Origin: Planctomycetota bacterium
GTDB lineage: Bacteria; Planctomycetota; Phycisphaerae; WQYP01
Assembly (NCBI GenBank): GCA_021800165.1
Contig: JAJYZF010000021.1
Span: forward strand, 1 to 55,202
Length of the DNA: 55,202 nucleotides
Direction: 5' to 3'
Shown: in pieces, positions 34,893 through 44,061 of the stretch
Layout: every line of letters begins with the position of its first letter
How positions within the stretch are numbered: the stretch's first letter is position 1
Made by a program: the position numbers and the translations under genes
Notes under the pieces: generated by a model
Told to the model about the DNA's origin: nothing
Databases searched by the model: none
What the model saw: the letters and a program-made list of their open reading frames with translations, nothing else

Positions 34893-36374
34893 ATGCTGCC
34901 AAATCCCATCTTTATCGGCACCACCCTATTTGTGCTGGGGGCCTGCATTGGCAGCTTTTTAAACGTGGTAATTTGGCGCTTGGCTTATCTGGGCCAACCC
35001 GTAACCTTTGGCGGCAAGACGGCCGGACTTAGCATGAGCTGGCCACCATCGCATTGTCCAAACTGCCACACTGCCATTCCGTGGTATTTGAACATACCGG
35101 TATTGGCGTGGCTGTGGCTGCGGGGGCGCTGCGCTACCTGCCACGAAAAAATTCCCGTCCGCTACCTTCTGGTGGAACTGGCAACCGGCCTGTCCTTTGC
35201 CGGACTGTACCTGGCCTACTTTCACAGCGGGTGGAGCCAACCGCTGGGACTGGGCGGTACGAAGTTTCCGCACATCATCGCGGCTGTTTTTTCCGTCGGA
35301 GCAGGCCACCAGCGCTTTCACGGCATTTTCGACGGCGGCATTACCTTAGCCCTGGATCTGATTTTGATCGCCGTGCTTTTTGCCGCTTCCGGTATTGACG
35401 CGGATTGGTACGAAATTCCCACGGCTCTAACCCACCTTCTTCTGGCCGCGGCTCTGCTGGCTTCGCTGTTTGGTCTACAGCCCGGCTTGCCGGCCGTAAA
35501 TCCGGCGGGCATTGGGGGCCGAATGGCATTGGGCGGAACGGCGGGGCTGCTGGTGTCTTTAGGGTTGTTATGGTCAGGCGTTTTGCCCCGAAGTTTTTCG
35601 CAGGTTGTCCCGGCTGCGCCTGATACCGACACCACCGAAAACTACGCCCACGGACCCCGGCGGACCATTGCTCCCATGCCCGGGCCAAAAAAAACCTGGC
35701 CCTCGGTGGTGGGGGCCTTGCTGATTCTCTTGATGGTGGCCGCAGGCTGGCTTTGGGCCTCCGGCCCCAGCGCCGCCCTGATCATGCTGATTGCGGCGAT
35801 GCTCCTGTTTCTGCTGGGGGTATTGCCCCGTTCCAACGAAGCCGCGGATGAAACTCAACAAGTGCTGGAAGAATCGGCGGCACCGAGTGCGCGGCGGGAA
35901 ATTGTTAAGGAATTGCTTTTTCTCGTCCCTCCGGCGGCCCTGGCGGCAGTGGCGGCTTTTATTCCATTGTCGCTGCCTCATGCGGTCTGGTTGCAACGGG
36001 CGCTGGGCGTGCTGCTGGGAATGCTTTTTGGAGGCGCATTGATCTGGCTGACCAGAATTCTGGGCACACTGGCGTTTAATCAGGTGGCCATGGGCCTGGG
36101 CGATGTGCATCTGATGGCCGCCATCGGCGCGGTGGTGGGAACGCGGTTGATCTTGCCGATATTTTTCATGGCTCCGCTGTTGGGGTTGCTGTGGGCGATA
36201 GTGTTGAAATTCATGGGCAAACGCAATGTCTTGCCTTATGGTCCATGGCTAAGCATGGCCGCCATTCTGTCGCTGCTCATTGGTTGGCCCATTGAGCACT
36301 GGTACCTGCTGAAAATCTTTGCCGCATCCGCGGCACCTGTTGCCAACCCGATGCATTGGCCCGGTACACCGTAA
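34893..36374 (+). CDS. Prepilin peptidase / N-methyltransferase, enlarged
   Basis: An A24-type aspartic membrane protease that cleaves and methylates type IV prepilins or type II secretion pseudopilins. The N-terminal methylase part has CPNC (55, 58) and CATC (80, 83) zinc cysteines after GACIGSFLNVVIWRL. Catalytic aspartates are in GIDADWYEIP (near 169) and GLGDVHLMAAIGA (404). At 493 residues it is nearly twice the usual 230-290. The extra 200 or so residues between the two aspartates contain added hydrophobic segments and polar loops (PAAPDTDTTENYAHGPRRT; NEAADETQQVLEESAAPSARRE). The start is ATG 34893 with a poor ribosome binding site. No pilin genes are nearby. Confidence 0.85.
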   Translation: MLPNPIFIGTTLFVLGACIGSFLNVVIWRLAYLGQPVTFGGKTAGLSMSWPPSHCPNCHTAIPWYLNIPVLAWLWLRGRCATCHEKIPVRYLLVELATGLSFAGLYLAYFHSGWSQPLGLGGTKFPHIIAAVFSVGAGHQRFHGIFDGGITLALDLILIAVLFAASGIDADWYEIPTALTHLLLAAALLASLFGLQPGLPAVNPAGIGGRMALGGTAGLLVSLGLLWSGVLPRSFSQVVPAAPDTDTTENYAHGPRRTIAPMPGPKKTWPSVVGALLILLMVAAGWLWASGPSAALIMLIAAMLLFLLGVLPRSNEAADETQQVLEESAAPSARREIVKELLFLVPPAALAAVAAFIPLSLPHAVWLQRALGVLLGMLFGGALIWLTRILGTLAFNQVAMGLGDVHLMAAIGAVVGTRLILPIFFMAPLLGLLWAIVLKFMGKRNVLPYGPWLSMAAILSLLIGWPIEHWYLLKIFAASAAPVANPMHWPGTP

Positions 36375-36425
36375 ACCAGGGAGTATAGGGCCAAGGCATT
36401 GGTAACCGGCGATGGATGAGCGTCG

Positions 36426-38042
36426 CTATGGTTTGGCCGGTGGTTTGGCCTGCCGCAGGGGCAGAGAATCCAGCAAGGCGGCGGTTTGGCCCGTAAGTTT
36501 GGCATAATACCATCCGGCCACTGCGCGAAAGCCGTCGCCGCGGTCCACACTCCCAAGGCATACCCGGGCCAAAAGAGGTACGGCCTGCCGCGTTCCTTCC
36601 CGGCCCAAAATAATTGCCGCATATTGGCCGATACGGCGGTCGCGGTTTTTCAGCAAAGACGGGAGCACAGGTAAAATTAGCGGCGTAAAATTGTGCTGGC
36701 GGCTGCGGATCATGCCTACCAGCACCGCTTCCACAATGCCGCGCTGAGAGGAGTTCAAAAATCCGGCAAGCAACCTGCGGTCCGCAGCCGAATCGGCCTG
36801 GGCCAACTGCTGCGCCGCCAGCACTCCCCGGGCATAATCCTGCGTGCGATCACCATCCACAATGGTGGACAATTTCACCAGCGCCGCCAGCAATGGCGTT
36901 TTGTGCGGCGTAGCCGGTTCACTGCAATAGCTGATAACCCAATTGAGAAATATCGGCTGGCCCTGGTTAATAAGACGTAACAGATCCGCGGTTGGATTTC
37001 GTCCGGATGCGGCGACGATGGCGGTTTGGGCTATGGCCCGGAGCAACGGCGAATCGGTTTTTTGCAGCGGAGCAAGATCCGCGGCTTGGATCAGGTGCGC
37101 ATATTGAATGGCAGTCAAGCCTGCTTCGATGCGATCGACTGCGCCCCTGGCCTGCCGGATCGCCTGCCCGAGCAGCACCGCCCCCGCCGGATCGTTCATC
37201 CTTAACAAGGCCCGAATGGCGCTGAGCCGGGTGTCGAATTGGCTGCGCGGATTTTTGGCAATCAGCAGTAACCAGGGCTTAGCCGCCGCCATTTTTTCGC
37301 TCGCGACGCGCAACAGCAACAGTCGCTTGATACGCCGCAACCGCGGACTATGGTGCCCGGCCAACTCCGCCAGTACCCCCAATCCTTTGCGAATCTGATC
37401 GGAATTACGAGTTTGCAGCAAGGTCATGGCGGCATAATAACGGACGCTCGGGCGGCTGCTGGCCAAGGTTTGATCCAGCATAGGCAGCACCAGTTTGGGA
37501 TGTTTTTTGACCAACACCGCCGCAGCCATCATGCGCTGCGCCGGCTGCGGAGCCTTGGTTAAAAGCTGCCGCAGTTGGGCCTGAGATAACTTGCCGTTCT
37601 GCATCGCTTCGGCCAAGGCCGGGGTAATAAGCCGGGTATCCACATTGGCCAGCAATTTTCCCAGGTGCAGCAGCTTGGGATCCTGAGTTACGTAATTGGC
37701 GTCCACCAGCCCCAGCAGTTGCAACCGGGGATCTTTGGAGCCACTAAGCTTGAGAAAAAACGGTGCCAGTGCGGGGTCTCGGGTGGCGCGCAAGTTCAGC
37801 AGCATCTGCGCACCAGGACCGTTAAAGGTAAAAGCCTGGGTAAAAAACTTTTGCGTTTGGCTGATGACCGGGTCGTTCACCGCCGGAGCCACAGCCGGAG
37901 GCACCGACGGCAAGGCCCAAGCCTGGCCGCAAAGCAGCGTAGCGCACGCCACAATCAGCAGGCGGACAGCCGCGATGCCGTGCCACAATCTGGAATTTGC
38001 GTTGGGGGTATTTGCGTTGTGCGGTGCAGCCATGGTGTTCAC
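36426..38042 (-). CDS. Secreted HEAT-repeat-like protein
   Basis: 538 residues with a signal-like hydrophobic stretch near the start (LLIVACATLLCGQAWA) and then an all-helical, Leu/Ala/Arg-rich body. Recurrent pairs are seen, e.g. PSVRYYAAMTLLQTRNSDQIRKGLGVL, RSQFDTRLSAIRALLRMNDPAGAVLL and RRIGQYAAIILGREGTRQAVPLLARV, typical of HEAT/PBS-lyase-like repeats. Such proteins are binding scaffolds; the partner is unknown. GTG at 38042 is chosen because GAGGAG lies 8 bases upstream; a TTG two codons earlier would have a 2-base spacing and the ATG at 38033 a 17-base one. It follows nrdJ on the same strand after an 85-base gap that contains a strong hairpin. Confidence 0.75.
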   Translation of the reverse strand: MNTMAAPHNANTPNANSRLWHGIAAVRLLIVACATLLCGQAWALPSVPPAVAPAVNDPVISQTQKFFTQAFTFNGPGAQMLLNLRATRDPALAPFFLKLSGSKDPRLQLLGLVDANYVTQDPKLLHLGKLLANVDTRLITPALAEAMQNGKLSQAQLRQLLTKAPQPAQRMMAAAVLVKKHPKLVLPMLDQTLASSRPSVRYYAAMTLLQTRNSDQIRKGLGVLAELAGHHSPRLRRIKRLLLLRVASEKMAAAKPWLLLIAKNPRSQFDTRLSAIRALLRMNDPAGAVLLGQAIRQARGAVDRIEAGLTAIQYAHLIQAADLAPLQKTDSPLLRAIAQTAIVAASGRNPTADLLRLINQGQPIFLNWVISYCSEPATPHKTPLLAALVKLSTIVDGDRTQDYARGVLAAQQLAQADSAADRRLLAGFLNSSQRGIVEAVLVGMIRSRQHNFTPLILPVLPSLLKNRDRRIGQYAAIILGREGTRQAVPLLARVCLGSVDRGDGFRAVAGWYYAKLTGQTAALLDSLPLRQAKPPAKP

Positions 38043-38101
38043 GGTCAATTCTCCTCAAGCCAAGCAGGGAATTGTCCCCGTGAACCCGCTGCACCGCAAC
38101 T

Positions 38102-38126
38102 GCCAGGCCCGCAGCGCCGGCCTGGC
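38102..38126 (-). terminator. Hairpin just after the nrdJ stop codon
   Basis: A perfect 8-bp stem GCCAGGCC/GGCCTGGC with a 9-base loop, beginning one base beyond the nrdJ stop. No T run follows, so it may be a pause or RNA-stabilising element rather than a full terminator. Confidence 0.45.
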
Positions 38127-38127
38127 G

Positions 38128-41100
38128 CTACGAACATCCCATGGAATTACCACAGTTCAAGCACTTGTAACAACTACCATTGCGCACCGTAATACTGCCG
38201 CAGGTACACATCGGGGCGTCACCCATTAACGTAGCCATTTGCTGCGATAGCGCCGCTGCCGCCGTGGGGGTTTCCGGAAACGTAATCCGGGAGTTCGCGG
38301 TCCCCAAGACGGTTGCAGTCTGAACCTGGCCGCCGGTACTGGTTTGGGCAGCCCCATGGCCGACTGCTAAATCTGCCTCTTGGGAGCCATGACCGTTACC
38401 GTGGCCGTTGCCATGGCCGTTTGAGGCATCCATGGCCGATGCCGCAGCGGCTGCGCTACGGTTGCCCATCGGCGCATCGTGTGTGCGTGGGACTTCGCCG
38501 CCACCATGGCCGGCACCATTACCGTCGCCGGTGGTGTGGGTTGGATCCGCGGCGGAGGCGTGACCATGATCGCGCTGCGGTGCATTGGCAGCGCGGTATC
38601 CCGGCATAAACTGCATACCCAGCCAACGCACTAAATAATCGATGGGACTTTTGGCAAAAGGCATGTCCGGATTAGCGGTCATACCCGATGGTTCAAAACG
38701 CATGTGTTCAAACTTGCGCACTATGGCCTCCAGCGGCACACCATACTGCAAATTCAACGACACCAGGGTGGCAATCGTATCCATCAGCCCACCAACCGTG
38801 CTACCCTGCTTGGCCATGGTGATAAACACTTCGCCCGGACTGCCATCTTCAAACAAACCGCAAGTGAGGTAGCCTTCGTGGCGGTCAATGCTGAATTTGT
38901 GGGTAATGCTGGGCCGGGTATCCGGCAAGCGCCGACGCATGGGACGATAAACCACCTTTTCCACGACCCGTTCCACGGTATTCGAACCGTGTTGGGCGGA
39001 AACTTTGGCACCCAGGGTCTCAGCACCGCCCATGGGAATGGTTCCATCACCTAGTAAACTCGGACTCGGGTCGCCGCAGACCGCGCAAGCCGCCACGGCC
39101 TCCACTTTCAGGGCGTCGATTTCCGCATCATCGGCGGCATCATCATCGGCCGTGCTGTTGAGCGGCTGGCTGAGCTTGGAACCATCACGGTACAGGGCGA
39201 CCGCCTTAAGCCCCAGCTTCCAACTTTCGCGGTAGGCTTCCTCAATGTCGCCGATGCTGACTTCATTGGGCAAGTTGATGGTTTTGCTAATGGCTCCGCT
39301 GATAAAGGGTTGGGCGGCAGCCATCATTTTGATGTGTCCGTGGTGATGAATGAATCTTTTGCCTCTGCGGCCGCAACGGTTGGCGCAATCAAATACGCTT
39401 AAGTGTTCTTCCTTCAGATGGGGTGCGCCTTCCACGGTCTGACAGCCGCAGATGACATCGTTGGCCTGGCGGATTTGCCGCTTCGTGAAACCCAGCGCCC
39501 GCAGGAGGTTAAACGATGGATGCCGCCATTGTTCGGCTGCAAACCCCAGGCGGGTCATCGTCGCCTCACCGAGAGAAAATGGAGAAAAGGCGAAGGCCAG
39601 CTCGAAAACCGAAGGGAGGCATGCTTCGATTTTAGCTAGTTCGTCATCCGTGAAGCCCTTCGCCTTTAGTGTCTCCTGGTTGATAACAGCGCTGCCTTTG
39701 AGGGTCAGCGTGCCCAACACGTAGGTGAGAATGTCTTTTACCTGTGCCGGTGTGTAGCCCAGATTTTTCAGGGCCGGTTCAATGGACTGATTGGCAATTT
39801 TGAAATAGCCGCCGCCGGCCAACTTCTTGAATTTCACCAGGGCAAAATCCGGCTCCACGCCGGTGGTGTCGCAGTCCATCAGCAGGCCGATGGTGCCCGT
39901 GGGCGCAATGACCGTGGTCTGGGCATTGCGGTACCCGTATTGTTCGCCCAGGGTAACAGCCCGATTCCAGGCCTCCTGGGCGGCCTTGAGCAGGGCTGGG
40001 GTGGCGGGGGCAAGGTTAAATTGGGACCCGGTAATTTCCACCGGTTTGATCACCAGATTCTCATACTCACCGCCGGCCTGAGCCGCGGCCCGGTGATTGC
40101 GCATCACGCGCAGCATATCCGGCCGATTGCGGTGATATCCCGGAAACGGCCCGAGTTCACGCGCCATTTCCGCTGAAGCCGCATAACTTTCCGCCGTCAT
40201 CAGGGCGGTGATGGCTCCACAAATGGCCCGGGCTTTATCGCTGTCATAGGCAATACCCGCCACCATCAACATCGTGCCGATGTTGGCATAACCAAGGCCC
40301 AGCGTGCGGTATTCGTAGCTCAAACGGGCGATTTCCCGGCTCGGATATGCGGCCATAAGCACCGAAATTTCCAGCACCATCGTCCAGAGGCGGCACGCGT
40401 GCTGAAATCCGGCGATGTCGAATTCGCGGCTCTCGGGATTGAAAAATTTCATGAGGTTGATGGACGCCAGATTGCATGCGGTGTTATCCAGGAACATATA
40501 TTCGCTGCATGGATTGCTGGCATTGATACGGCCGCTCTGCGGGCAGGTATGCCATTCGTTGATGGTGTCATCGTATTGCACGCCCGGGTCTGCGCAGCGC
40601 CACGCGGCAAAGGCGATTTGCTGCCACAAATCGCGGGCTTTCAGGGTTTTGTGAAGTTTGTGGTCGGTGCGCCGTATCAAATTCCAGCCGCCGTCCTTTT
40701 CCACCGCTTCAATAAAACGATGCGGCACACGTACGGAATTGTTGGAATTCTGGCCCGACACCGTGGCATAGGCTTCCCCATTGAAATCATAATCCAGGCG
40801 CAGGTGCAGCTTTTCCGCAAGCTCCCGTTGCTCTTTGGGCAGGTGCTTGACACCTTCCACCATGGCCGCAACCTTGATCTCTTCCCGCACCTTCCAGTTG
40901 ATAAAGTCTTCAATGTCCGGATGATCCAGATCCAGACAAACCATTTTCGCCGCCCGGCGCGTGGTGCCGCCCGACTTGATGGCACCCGCGGCCCGATCCC
41001 CGATCTTCAAAAAGCTCATCAGACCCGAAGATTTCCCACCGCCGGAAAGGGCTTCATTTTCCCCACGGACCCTGGAGAAATTGGCTCCCGTACCGGATCC

Positions 41101-41733
41101 ATACTTAAAAAGCCGGGCTTCCCGAACCCATAAATCCATGATCCCGCCTTCATTGACCAGATCATCGTCGACACTCTGAATAAAGCAGGCGTGCGGCTGC
41201 GGATGGGTGTACGCATCCGTGGCCTGTTCCAACTGATGGGATTTGGGATTCACGTACCAATGGCCCTGGGACGGACCGGTCATGCCGTAGGCAAAATTCA
41301 GCCCGGTGTTAAACCACTGCGGCGAATTGGGGGCCGCCATCTGGTGCAACAGCATGTGCGCAAGCTCGTCATAAAAACACTGGGCGTCTTCGGGCGAATC
41401 AAAATAGCCATAATCCCGGCCCCATTGCGTCCAGCAACCCGCCAGCCGATGCACCACCTGCCGGACCGATTTTTCCGGTCCTTTTTTCTGCCCGCCCTGG
41501 TCATCGAGAATCGGCTGCCCCTTGGCATCCACCTGGGGTACGCCGGCTTTACGGAAATATTTGCTGACCATGATATCCGTGGCCAACTGCGACCAGTCCG
41601 CCGGAACTTCGGCGTCTTTCATTTCAAATACCACCGATCCATCCACATTGGTGATGCGGCTGGACCGACGGGTAAATTCCACGGTCGAATAAACATCCGT
41701 GCCGACCTTGGTAAAACGACGGGAAATTTTCAT
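38128..41733 (-). CDS. nrdJ: Adenosylcobalamin-dependent (class II) ribonucleotide reductase
   Basis: Reduces ribonucleotides to deoxyribonucleotides using a B12-generated thiyl radical. 1201 residues from the ATG at 41733 (GGAAAGG 9 bases upstream). Family hallmarks include PQPHACFIQSVDDDLVNEGGIMD, FKYGSGTGANFS, NPCSEYMFLDNTACNLASINL, ICGCQTVEGAP and the C-terminal domain TRPSITHKFSIDRHEGYLTCGLFEDGSPGEVFI. It ends in a Cys cluster, MCTCGSITVRNGSCYKC then LNCGNSMGC, the redox/zinc tail. Between them lies a low-complexity linker of about 100 residues rich in His, Gly and Asn (repeated GHGN). It is 34 bases downstream of dcd, so the two dNTP genes form an operon. Activity requires cobalamin. 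Confidence 0.96.
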   Translation of the reverse strand: MKISRRFTKVGTDVYSTVEFTRRSSRITNVDGSVVFEMKDAEVPADWSQLATDIMVSKYFRKAGVPQVDAKGQPILDDQGGQKKGPEKSVRQVVHRLAGCWTQWGRDYGYFDSPEDAQCFYDELAHMLLHQMAAPNSPQWFNTGLNFAYGMTGPSQGHWYVNPKSHQLEQATDAYTHPQPHACFIQSVDDDLVNEGGIMDLWVREARLFKYGSGTGANFSRVRGENEALSGGGKSSGLMSFLKIGDRAAGAIKSGGTTRRAAKMVCLDLDHPDIEDFINWKVREEIKVAAMVEGVKHLPKEQRELAEKLHLRLDYDFNGEAYATVSGQNSNNSVRVPHRFIEAVEKDGGWNLIRRTDHKLHKTLKARDLWQQIAFAAWRCADPGVQYDDTINEWHTCPQSGRINASNPCSEYMFLDNTACNLASINLMKFFNPESREFDIAGFQHACRLWTMVLEISVLMAAYPSREIARLSYEYRTLGLGYANIGTMLMVAGIAYDSDKARAICGAITALMTAESYAASAEMARELGPFPGYHRNRPDMLRVMRNHRAAAQAGGEYENLVIKPVEITGSQFNLAPATPALLKAAQEAWNRAVTLGEQYGYRNAQTTVIAPTGTIGLLMDCDTTGVEPDFALVKFKKLAGGGYFKIANQSIEPALKNLGYTPAQVKDILTYVLGTLTLKGSAVINQETLKAKGFTDDELAKIEACLPSVFELAFAFSPFSLGEATMTRLGFAAEQWRHPSFNLLRALGFTKRQIRQANDVICGCQTVEGAPHLKEEHLSVFDCANRCGRRGKRFIHHHGHIKMMAAAQPFISGAISKTINLPNEVSIGDIEEAYRESWKLGLKAVALYRDGSKLSQPLNSTADDDAADDAEIDALKVEAVAACAVCGDPSPSLLGDGTIPMGGAETLGAKVSAQHGSNTVERVVEKVVYRPMRRRLPDTRPSITHKFSIDRHEGYLTCGLFEDGSPGEVFITMAKQGSTVGGLMDTIATLVSLNLQYGVPLEAIVRKFEHMRFEPSGMTANPDMPFAKSPIDYLVRWLGMQFMPGYRAANAPQRDHGHASAADPTHTTGDGNGAGHGGGEVPRTHDAPMGNRSAAAAASAMDASNGHGNGHGNGHGSQEADLAVGHGAAQTSTGGQVQTATVLGTANSRITFPETPTAAAALSQQMATLMGDAPMCTCGSITVRNGSCYKCLNCGNSMGCS

Positions 41734-41767
41734 AGACTGAATCCTTTCCAACTGAGTCCTGATTCAC

Positions 41768-42322
41768 TTAATCCACACGTGGCAGGGTCAACCCGGGTTG
41801 ATCCTGATATTTGCCGCTTTTGTCGGCGTAACTGGTTCGACAGGTCTTTTCGCCGCGCAGAAAAATGATCTGGGCAATGCCTTCGTTGGCATAGATCTTC
41901 GCCGGCAGCGGCGTGGTGTTCGAAATTTCGATGGTGATGCGCCCCTTCCATTCCGGCTCCAGCGGGGTCACGTTGACAATAATCCCGCAACGAGCATACG
42001 TGCTTTTGCCCACACAGATCGCCAGCATGTCACGCGGAATTTCAAAATATTCCACGGTTTCACAAAGCGCAAAACTGTTTGGTGGAATCAGAATATGGCC
42101 CGCGGTTCCGGCATCCACATCCACGAAACTTCTGGGAGAAAAGTTTTTCGGATCCACCACTTCCGAATTAACATTGGTAAAGATCTTAAAACCAGGCCCC
42201 ACCCGCACATCATAGCCATAGCTGGAAACGCCGTAACTGATTTTGCCCGGTCGCTTCACCGCCTGTTCGAACGGCACGATTTTTACCAGCTCTTGAATCT
42301 GCGTGTCGGCGAGAATGCCCAT
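41768..42322 (-). CDS. dcd: dCTP deaminase
   Basis: Converts dCTP to dUTP (dTTP supply). 184 residues from the ATG at 42322, which has GAAGG 7 bases upstream; a longer frame to 42409 lacks support. Conserved stretches are [14 protein letters not shown], the active-site [40 protein letters not shown] with the catalytic Glu in LEPEW, and IAQIIFLRG. The C-terminal [14 protein letters not shown] matches the nucleotide-closing tail. The downstream neighbour is nrdJ; the upstream intergenic region holds DnaA boxes and palindromes that may control both. Confidence 0.94.
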   Translation of the reverse strand: MGILADTQIQELVKIVPFEQAVKRPGKISYGVSSYGYDVRVGPGFKIFTNVNSEVVDPKNFSPRSFVDVDAGTAGHILIPPNSFALCETVEYFEIPRDMLAICVGKSTYARCGIIVNVTPLEPEWKGRITIEISNTTPLPAKIYANEGIAQIIFLRGEKTCRTSYADKSGKYQDQPGLTLPRVD

Positions 42323-42514
42323 TTTTTTACCTTCGCTTATTGTCCGGTATTTGTTAGTATACCTTATTTTCACACCCGAGGCCAATTTTGGCCGATAGTC
42401 GGCCACCAACCCGTTAGCATCCTTAGCAGCGTTTTATCCATCGCCCGCAACCATCTTATACGTGCCGTCGGAATTTGCTTTCACTCTTACTGACGAGCAC
42501 AAGAAGAAGTCTAC

Positions 42515-42531
42515 CACTACAAATTGTGGTG
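42515..42531. promoter_or_regulatory. 17-bp imperfect palindrome upstream of dcd-nrdJ
   Basis: CAC-T-ACAA-A-TTGT-G-GTG, symmetric about 42523 with one mismatched pair. It shares TTGTGGTGT with a second palindrome centred at 42600. It could be an operator, for instance for NrdR, but it does not closely match the canonical NrdR box. Confidence 0.4.
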
Positions 42532-42566
42532 TCAATCCCTCGCGACGCTAATTGTTGCGCAACAGG

Positions 42567-42597
42567 TTATCCACACCCATAACCCATTTTATTCACA
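42567..42597 (+). promoter_or_regulatory. Two perfect DnaA boxes
   Basis: TTATCCACA at 42567-42575 and TTATTCACA at 42589-42597 both fit TTATNCACA exactly. They have the same orientation and start 22 bases apart, about two helical turns. They lie between dcd (minus) and mutY (plus). DnaA control of nucleotide reductase genes is known in E. coli (nrdAB), so a regulatory role is plausible. Confidence 0.6.
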
Positions 42598-42606
42598 AGA
42601 CTTGTG
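42594..42606. promoter_or_regulatory. 13-bp perfect palindrome overlapping the second DnaA box
   Basis: CACAAG-a-CTTGTG, centred at 42600. The right arm continues into TTGTGGTGT, the same 9-mer found in the palindrome at 42515-42531. Confidence 0.4.
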
Positions 42607-42679
42607 GTGTAATAAAAAAATTCTACCATCCCTTGTGTAGCCCCCGTGCAGAGCGCTAACCTACCCGCGTTAAGCATTT

Positions 42680-42708
42680 TTGAACTTTTAGCCAAGCTTT
42701 GGTAAAAT
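42680..42708 (+). promoter_or_regulatory. Sigma70-type promoter of mutY
   Basis: TTGAAC (42680-42685), a 17-base spacer and TAAAAT (42703-42708). The predicted transcription start near 42715 leaves a leader of only about 15 bases before the ATG at 42730. Confidence 0.6.
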
Positions 42709-42729
42709 CTACTTTTCGGTTGTATCTTA

Positions 42730-43881
42730 ATGCAAAATAAAGACTTACAAAAATACCCCACGGCCAGATTCAGCCCATCCATGCGCAAAAAAAAATCGCC
42801 GCTGCTGCAAAAATCACTGTCAAACCGCCTGATTTCGTGGTTTTCAGCTCACCAACGACCGCTTCCCTGGCGGCAAACCACCGATCCTTACCTCATCTGG
42901 GTATCAGAAATCATGCTTCAGCAAACCCAGGTGGCCACCGTTGTACCCTATTTTTCGCGATTTATACGGCGTTATCCCAGCGTACACCACCTTGCCGCAG
43001 CTCCATTGGAAGAAGTGCTTTCACTTTGGGCCGGCCTGGGTTATTACTCCCGGGCCACCCGCCTGCACCGCTGCGCCCAGTTCATCTGTACGTACCATAA
43101 CGGGCGCTTTCCGCCCACCCGTACTGAGCTGATGGCCCTGCCCGGCATCGGCAGATATACCGCCGGAGCTATTGCCAGCATGGCCTTTGGCCAAAGCGTG
43201 CCGGTACTGGATGGCAACGTGATACGTGTACTTACCAGATTGCTGGCCATCTCCGACAATATCGCCGCGCCCGCCACCCACACGCGGCTCTGGGCCATCG
43301 CCGAAACACTCGTCCCCGTTGCCGATGCTGGTACGTATAACCAGGCCATCATGGAACTGGGGGCCACGGTTTGCCTGCCGCGCCATCCGCGTTGCAGCCA
43401 ATGCCCGGTACAGGACCTTTGCCAGGCCCGCCGGCGCAGCCTGCAAAGCACCCTGCCGGTCAAGACCGCCGCGCCCCGGCCCCGGAGGTCTCATTGCCTG
43501 GCCGTGGTCATTGAAGCCGCGGGGAAGTTCCTTCTGCTCAAACGTCCGCCCGGCGGCCTGTGGTCGAGTCTGTGGGAATTTCCGACTTTCCATACCCCCA
43601 CCAGGCGCAGCACCGAAAAGCACGTTCTGCGAATCATGGAACGATCCCTGGGGCTAAGCGTAAGCGCGATCCGGGCCATCGGCCCCCTGCGCCATCAACT
43701 CACGCATCGCACGTTTGAATATCATATTTTTCACACCCGGATGGATGCCGCACCGCCGGAGCTTCTGCTGCCGGAGTCTGACCGCGGCCGCTACCAGGAT
43801 TTGGCCTGGGTGGATACCGTGGCCCAGCGCCCCTGCGGCACCATCACCCGGAAAATTGAACAGGCCATCAAGGCCGGGTAG
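42730..43881 (+). CDS. mutY: A/G-specific adenine DNA glycosylase
   Basis: Removes adenine mispaired with 8-oxoguanine. The 383-residue protein has LPWRQTTDPYLIWVSEIMLQQTQV (catalytic Glu region) and the helix-hairpin-helix ELMALPGIGRYTAGAIASMAFG, followed by VPVLDGNVIRVLTRL with the catalytic Asp. The 4Fe-4S motif is C-x6-C-x2-C-x5-C (CLPRHPRCSQCPVQDLC). The C-terminal half is the MutT-like domain (HCLAVVIEAAGKFLLLKRPPGGLWSSLWEFPTF) that recognises 8-oxoG. ATG 42730 agrees with the promoter; an internal Met at residue 18 is an alternative start. It stands as a single-gene unit. Confidence 0.95.
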   Translation: MQNKDLQKYPTARFSPSMRKKKSPLLQKSLSNRLISWFSAHQRPLPWRQTTDPYLIWVSEIMLQQTQVATVVPYFSRFIRRYPSVHHLAAAPLEEVLSLWAGLGYYSRATRLHRCAQFICTYHNGRFPPTRTELMALPGIGRYTAGAIASMAFGQSVPVLDGNVIRVLTRLLAISDNIAAPATHTRLWAIAETLVPVADAGTYNQAIMELGATVCLPRHPRCSQCPVQDLCQARRRSLQSTLPVKTAAPRPRRSHCLAVVIEAAGKFLLLKRPPGGLWSSLWEFPTFHTPTRRSTEKHVLRIMERSLGLSVSAIRAIGPLRHQLTHRTFEYHIFHTRMDAAPPELLLPESDRGRYQDLAWVDTVAQRPCGTITRKIEQAIKAG

Positions 43882-43987
43882 GTTGTGATTGCCCGCGTTG
43901 CCAACGGTTCGGCCAACCGGTAATGCCCACCCCTAAAGAAGCCCACGTTGCCGACATCGCCACGCGGTCCTGCCGCAGCCTTGGCGG

Positions 43988-44005
43988 TTGCCCCAAAGGG
44001 GGCAA
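43988..44005. terminator. Hairpin between convergent mutY and radical SAM genes
   Basis: TTGCCCC-aaag-GGGGCAA, a 7-bp stem with a 4-base loop, in the 180-base gap between two converging genes. No T run is seen. Confidence 0.35.
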
Positions 44006-44061
44006 AGATCACGCGACCGCCCCACGCTGCTGCTGGCGAGCCGATTCAGCATGTCGGACGT

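Noticed and set aside
42515-42606. Replication origin based on two DnaA boxes
   Set aside because: Only two boxes, no clear unwinding element, and no dnaA or dnaN nearby; a regulatory role is simpler.
42567-42788. 73-codon minus-strand frame over the mutY promoter
   Set aside because: It overlaps the DnaA boxes, the promoter and the start of mutY and has no coding signs.
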